NCBI GenBank assembly: GCA_045124465.1
Contig: JBGVLV010000023.1
Location: 65,402 to 129,401 of the forward strand
Length of the DNA stretch: 64,000 bases
DNA from: Scatosoma sp045124465
GTDB taxonomy: Bacteria; Bacillota; Clostridia; Christensenellales; Borkfalkiaceae
Direction of reading: 5' to 3'
Part shown: positions 60,081 through 64,000 of the stretch, piece after piece
How positions within the stretch are numbered: the first letter of the stretch is position 1
Layout: each line of letters begins with the position of its first letter
Position numbers and translations under genes: made by a program
Notes under the pieces: generated by a model
The model's database searches: none
What the model saw: the letters and a program-made list of their open reading frames with translations, nothing else
Told to the model about the DNA's origin: nothing

Positions 60081-61829
60081 ATGGCGTTTTGCTCTTTTTC
60101 CAAGGATTGCGACGGGAATTCCTACGTGACCGTGGAGAACAAATTCATTACGAAATATCTGCCCGAGGCGGACGGGTTTGCCGTAAAGGTGTATCTTTAC
60201 GGTCTGTTTTTATGCAAGAACGCCGACTCCGATTTCGGGCTTAGCTCGATGGCGGAAGTTTTGAAATGTTCAAAGGAAAAGATCGCCGAGGCGTTCGAGT
60301 TCTGGCAGGACTACGATCTTGTGGAAATTTTATCCAAAGAACCGTTCGCCGTACAGTATCTGCCCGTAAAGTCGGCGGTCGGTCGGCCGAAGAAGGTACG
60401 CTACGAGCAATACGCCGATTTCAACAAGGAATTACAGCGCAAGATGCAAAAGGTCGGGAAGTTCGTATCTTCGGGGGATTACGTGAAATATATGCGCTTT
60501 CTCGAAGAGAACCCGATGCAGCCGCAAGCGCTTTTGCTCATCGCGGAATACTGTATCAACAAGCAAGGCGAGGCGGTGTCCCCTTCCTATATTTTCAACA
60601 AGGCGAAAAAGCTGCTCCGCGGCGGTTGCACGACCTACGAACAGGTGGAACGGGAATTATCCAACTACAACGCGCACGAGGGAGATCTGCTCGCCGTGTT
60701 CGCGGCTCTGGGTACGTTTAAGAGCCTGCCCGACGACAACGATTATTCCGCATATCGGAAATGGACGGAAACGCTCGGATTTACCCGCGAAGGCGTGATC
60801 GCGGTCGCGAAAAGGTTAAAGCGCGGGAACATGAGTACTTTGGAGATGGCGCTCGAAGAGTTATACGAGAAAGGAAAGACGGAAACGAAAGAGGTCGAGG
60901 GATACCTCGCGGAGCGGGAATTTTTGGCGAATCTCACCTTCCGTTTGGGGAGAAAGCTGGGCGTGAAAGTCAGCAACCCCGCCACGTATATCGAGGAATA
61001 CGTGGAAAAATGGTGTACGTACGGGTTCGAGGACGGGTCGCTGCTCGATATCGCGTTATTCTGTTTAAAGACGGATCGGGGCGGTTTCGAGGGTATGAAC
61101 GGGGTCGTGGAGAAGTTATTCGCGGCGGGCGTGGTTGCGAAAGAGAGCGTGAAAGAGTTCCTCAAAGAGAAGAACGACGAGCTGAAATTATTCGCGAGGA
61201 TACAAGAGGTATGCGGGTCGGTGCGGAGAAACGCCACCAACCTGTCGATGATCCGTACCTGGCGGAGCTGGCGGTTCGGCGACGAGATGATCTTGGAGGC
61301 GGCAAAGCGGAGCTGTACGAGCGCAAGCCCTATCCCCTATATGAACAAGATATTGTCCGACTGGAAACGGCAGGAGATCTTCGAGGTCAAGGAAATTCCC
61401 GAAAACGAAACGGCGGGAAGTTCGGCTGCTACGCGCGGCGGCGTGCGGAGCGGGTACGTAAATCCCGCTATCGAGGCGGCGAACGCGAAGTCGGAGCGGG
61501 AACGGTATTACGCGTTATTGCGGGAGAAAGCGCAGACGAGAGCGGACAGGTTCGCGGCGAAAGCGAACGGGAACGCGAGGTTCAAGGAGATCGCGGCGAG
61601 GTTATCGAAAATGGAGATAGAGCTTGCCAAAGCGGAGGTATTCGAGCCGACGAGATTGCCCGTATTGAACAAAGAGAAAACGGAACTGTTCGCCGAGCGG
61701 AAGGAGATATTGGCGGGCTTGGGGATAGACGAGAGCGATCTTGTGCCGAAGTTCGCGTGCGGGAAGTGTTCGGACACGGGATTTTTGAAAGACGGTTCGG
61801 CGTGCGATTGCTACAAAAGCGGGAAATAA
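60081..61829 (+). CDS. DnaD-domain replication protein with DnaI-like cysteine motif
   Basis: The 582-residue protein has an N-terminal winged-helix part (KYLPEADGFAVKVYLYGLFLC). Two DnaD/DnaB-II-type helical modules follow (YAKWTETLGF-like segment YRKWTETLGFTREGVIAVAKRL and IRTWRSWRFGDEMILEAAKR). The C-terminus (ACGKCSDTGFLKDGSACDCYKSG) matches the zinc motif that precedes the AAA+ domain in the helicase loader DnaI/DnaC. No AAA+ domain is attached and no dnaI follows. AAGGAGG precedes the ATG. A role in helicase loading at the origin or at restart is likely. Confidence 0.85.
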   Translation: MAFCSFSKDCDGNSYVTVENKFITKYLPEADGFAVKVYLYGLFLCKNADSDFGLSSMAEVLKCSKEKIAEAFEFWQDYDLVEILSKEPFAVQYLPVKSAVGRPKKVRYEQYADFNKELQRKMQKVGKFVSSGDYVKYMRFLEENPMQPQALLLIAEYCINKQGEAVSPSYIFNKAKKLLRGGCTTYEQVERELSNYNAHEGDLLAVFAALGTFKSLPDDNDYSAYRKWTETLGFTREGVIAVAKRLKRGNMSTLEMALEELYEKGKTETKEVEGYLAEREFLANLTFRLGRKLGVKVSNPATYIEEYVEKWCTYGFEDGSLLDIALFCLKTDRGGFEGMNGVVEKLFAAGVVAKESVKEFLKEKNDELKLFARIQEVCGSVRRNATNLSMIRTWRSWRFGDEMILEAAKRSCTSASPIPYMNKILSDWKRQEIFEVKEIPENETAGSSAATRGGVRSGYVNPAIEAANAKSERERYYALLREKAQTRADRFAAKANGNARFKEIAARLSKMEIELAKAEVFEPTRLPVLNKEKTELFAERKEILAGLGIDESDLVPKFACGKCSDTGFLKDGSACDCYKSGK

Positions 61830-61869
61830 GCGGCACAAGATTTTATAAAAAACAAGTTATTTTTTGCAT

Positions 61870-61898
61870 TGAAATCAAAAGACTTCCGTGGTAAAATA
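61870..61898 (+). promoter_or_regulatory. Promoter of the GH20 gene
   Basis: TTGAAA, 17 bases, TAAAAT. It ends 32 bases before the chosen ATG at 61931 and leaves almost no leader for the ATG at 61916. Confidence 0.75.
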
Positions 61899-61930
61899 GT
61901 ACCATACTAAACGATATGGAGAACGAAAAT

Positions 61931-63532
61931 ATGAAACCGTATAAACATTTCGGGGTGATGCTCGATTGTTCGAGGAACGCCGTGATGAAAGTCGAGAGCG
62001 TGAAACGTATGGTCGACTGTCTGCAAAAAATGGGTTACAACGCTTTGGAGCTGTATTGCGAGGACACGTACGAGGTCGGGGAAGAGCCTTATTTCGGGTA
62101 TTTGCGCGGTCGGTATACGGGCGAAGAGATACGGGAAATCGACGGGTATGCGAAAGCGCACGGGATCGAGTTGATACCGTGTATCCAGACGTTGGCGCAT
62201 TTTACAGTCCCCTCCCGTCATGACGTTTATTGCAATATTTTCGATTTACAGGATATTCTGTTGATCGACGAGCCGCAGACGTACGAGTTTATCGACAGGT
62301 TATTCAAAACGACGGCGGAGAATTTCACTTCGCGCAATATCAATATCGGTATGGACGAGGCGCATATGGTAGGTTTGGGGCGATATTTGCAACGGCACGG
62401 ATATTGCGACCGATTCGAGCTTTTGTCGAGACATTTGGACAAGGTGGCGAAGATCGCGAAGAAGTACGGGTTCAAAGCGCATATGTGGAGCGATATGTTT
62501 TTCCGACTTGCGACGGGCGGAGAATATTACAAGCCCAACGCGGAAATTCCCGAAAGTGTTAAGAAAAAGATACCCGAAAACGTAGAGCTTACGTACTGGG
62601 ATTATTACAACACGGACAAAGCGGTATACGACGGTATGTTCAAAAGCCACCTCGAATTCGGTTGCGGCGTTTGGTTTGCGGGCGGGGCGTGGTGCTGGCA
62701 AGGTTTTGCGCCGTTGACGAAATTTTCACTTCGGTCGATGAAACCGGCTATGCAGAGTGCGGTCGAGCACAACGTGGAGAACGTTCTGATCACGGCTTGG
62801 GGCGACGACGGGAAAGAGTGTTCTTTTTATTCTCTTTTACATACGTTATATACGACCCGTCAATACGGCGACGGCAATTTCGACGAGGAAAAGATCCAAA
62901 AAGGGTTCGAGGAATTATTCGGGATCAAATATGCGGATATGATGTTGTTGGATCTGCCGAATATGTATAACGAGAACGACGAATTAGAAACTACCCACAA
63001 TCCCTGTAAAGCCGTTCTGTATTCCGATCCGTTTATGGGAATGTTCGATACGGCGGTCGCCGAGGTCGGAAAGATCCCCTACAAGCTTTATGCGGAAAAA
63101 CTTGCAAGCGCCGTAGAGCGCGTAGGCGAATACGGGTACGTATTCGATTCGCTTTCCAAACTCTGTTCGGTGATGGAGATCAAATACGATCTCGGCGTAA
63201 GAACGCGGCAGGCGTATAAAGCGAACGACAAAAAGGGTTTGGAGGGATTGATTGCGGAATACGAAGAACTGGAAAGACGGCTCGGAACGTTCCATCAAGC
63301 TTTCTACACGCTCTGGCATAAAGAGAACAAACCGCAGGGCTGGGAAATTCAGGACGCGCGGCTGGGCGGATTGATCCAACGCGTAGCGACCTGTAAAAAA
63401 CGGTTACGCGCATATATTATCGGCGAGATCGAAAAGATAGAAGAATTAGAGGAGAAGATCCTGCCTTACGGCGACGGCAAGGATCTGCGGTATAATTCTT
63501 ACGCGCGAACGATCAGTATGAGCAATTTTTAA
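61931..63532 (+). CDS. Glycoside hydrolase family 20 beta-N-acetylhexosaminidase-like enzyme
   Basis: The 533-residue protein begins with a TIM barrel of GH20 type: FGVMLDCSRNAVMKVESVKRMVDCLQKMGYN, then HGIELIPCIQTLAHF. The catalytic Asp-Glu pair is in NINIGMDEAHMVGLGRY. ITAWGDDGKECSFYSLL is a later barrel segment. A helical C-terminal domain follows. No signal peptide is seen, so it acts on imported amino-sugar glycosides. An ATG at 61916 is possible, but GGAG lies eight bases before 61931. Confidence 0.85.
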   Translation: MKPYKHFGVMLDCSRNAVMKVESVKRMVDCLQKMGYNALELYCEDTYEVGEEPYFGYLRGRYTGEEIREIDGYAKAHGIELIPCIQTLAHFTVPSRHDVYCNIFDLQDILLIDEPQTYEFIDRLFKTTAENFTSRNINIGMDEAHMVGLGRYLQRHGYCDRFELLSRHLDKVAKIAKKYGFKAHMWSDMFFRLATGGEYYKPNAEIPESVKKKIPENVELTYWDYYNTDKAVYDGMFKSHLEFGCGVWFAGGAWCWQGFAPLTKFSLRSMKPAMQSAVEHNVENVLITAWGDDGKECSFYSLLHTLYTTRQYGDGNFDEEKIQKGFEELFGIKYADMMLLDLPNMYNENDELETTHNPCKAVLYSDPFMGMFDTAVAEVGKIPYKLYAEKLASAVERVGEYGYVFDSLSKLCSVMEIKYDLGVRTRQAYKANDKKGLEGLIAEYEELERRLGTFHQAFYTLWHKENKPQGWEIQDARLGGLIQRVATCKKRLRAYIIGEIEKIEELEEKILPYGDGKDLRYNSYARTISMSNF

Positions 63533-63620
63533 AAATTTTTTCGAAAACGCAACGAAAACGCTTGCATTTTTTGTGAAAATACAGTAATATAAATAGGCGT
63601 TTCACGAAAACGCCCTATTT

Positions 63621-63711
63621 GCAGAGATGTCTGAGTGGTTTAAGGAGCACGATTGGAAATCGTGTGACTGGGAAAACTGGTCCGGAGGTTCGAATCCTCT
63701 TCTCTGCGCCA
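63621..63711 (+). tRNA. tRNA-Ser (anticodon GGA)
   Basis: The 91-base class II tRNA has the acceptor stem GCAGAGA/TCTCTGC. The anticodon stem is CACGA/TCGTG with loop TTGGAAA. A variable arm, the T arm GGTTCGAATCC and an encoded CCA follow. The 3' end is followed at once by a terminator and by the end of an integrase gene, so this tRNA is the attachment site of a mobile element. Confidence 0.95.
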
Positions 63712-63713
63712 AG

Positions 63714-63746
63714 GCAAAAACACCCCAGTTTTAGGGGTGTTTTTGC
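63714..63746. terminator. Bidirectional terminator after tRNA-Ser
   Basis: GCAAAAACACCCC pairs with GGGGTGTTTTTGC around AGTTTTA. The same CACCCC/GGGGTG stem follows the integrase remnant at 26921-26949. Confidence 0.9.
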
Positions 63747-63806
63747 TTATATTTTATTCATTTTGTGCTGATTTTTGTCTGTTTTGTTACTAAAAAATGT
63801 TACAAG

Positions 63807-64000
63807 TTATTTTATTCTGGCGATAATACTTAATTTATCCTCTTGATAGAGGTGTCCGTAGGTCTTTGTGACTTGTTCTACGGTATCGCCTATTAAATCG
63901 GCGACGACCATAAAATTAGCGCCCAAATGGATAAGCATAGAGACAAACGAGTGGCGTAGGTCGTGGATCCTTATTTGTGGGAGATCGGCTTTTTTTGTAT
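63807..64000 (-). CDS. int: Tyrosine integrase, C-terminal part (cut by window edge)
   Basis: The last 64 residues of a tyrosine site-specific recombinase are visible: IRIHDLRHSFVSMLIHLGANF with the HxLR box, then VVADLIGDTVEQV and KTYGHLYQEDK with the nucleophile tyrosine. It lies about 95 bases from the 3' end of tRNA-Ser and is transcribed towards it, the usual layout of an integrated element. The rest of the element lies beyond the window. It is very similar to the remnant at 26691-26852. Confidence 0.92.
   Translation of the reverse strand, partial: TKKADLPQIRIHDLRHSFVSMLIHLGANFMVVADLIGDTVEQVTKTYGHLYQEDKLSIIARIK

Overview
The window reads as the chromosome of a GC-rich, low-complexity-free Firmicute, most likely an uncultured clostridial gut lineage. 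The basis is the gene content and order (smc-rnc-plsX-asnS, rpsP-khpA-rimM, UPF0210 plus ACT, DUF951, DegV, VanW), strong AGGAGG ribosome binding sites, and sigma-A promoters that repeatedly show TTGACA-17-TATAAT. The species itself cannot be named from the sequence.

Region 1 (1-24.6 kb) is conserved core. A minus-strand operon runs asnS-plsX-rnc-smc (smc cut by the window edge). It is followed by a VanW protein, a block of 95-bp tandem repeats, and the recF/dnaA divergent pair with mnmG downstream of dnaA. Next come a HAD phosphatase, a SLOG protein, a flavodoxin-like protein, mutY with a degenerate FtsK-like partner, an HtrA-type lipoprotein protease, a YfbR nucleotidase and a TPP-riboswitch-controlled thiT. 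The region closes with rimM-khpA-rpsP, ddh-dapF for meso-diaminopimelate, purA and a GH13 glucosidase. An 84-bp repeat sits against the 3' ends of both recF and dapF.

Region 2 (about 24.6-43.76 kb) is an AT-rich, composite island that interrupts a lipase gene on the left and abuts the 3' end of a tRNA-Leu on the right. It carries a phage-type regulator pair, a tyrosine-integrase remnant, lipoproteins, a large serine recombinase and a MobV relaxase. Its defence-like block holds an AAA ATPase with a CPIC hook and a C-terminal HEPN-like motif, a DUF3990 toxin with an HTH antitoxin and two palindromic operators, and a PD-(D/E)xK protein. It also encodes a 1207-residue BspA-type leucine-rich-repeat lipoprotein. 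The most striking feature is noncoding: nine consecutive stem-loops (40546-40804) behind a sigma-A promoter and ahead of a terminator, a seven-codon leader and the relaxase gene. All non-Watson-Crick pairs in these stems are G-U on the plus strand only, which suggests a transcribed structured RNA.

Region 3 (43.86-63.5 kb) returns to core genes: peptidase E, rpiB, a phosphotyrosine phosphatase with a histone-like tail, sua5, dnaB with an SSB-like C-terminal tip, pepF, UPF0210/ACT, degV, lepB, DUF951, an alpha/beta hydrolase lacking its serine, sbcCD, a DnaD-type protein and a GH20 hexosaminidase.

Region 4 (63.6-64 kb) is a tRNA-Ser(GGA) followed at once by the 3' end of a tyrosine integrase, so a second mobile element starts here and continues past the window. 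Its integrase closely resembles the remnant in region 2.
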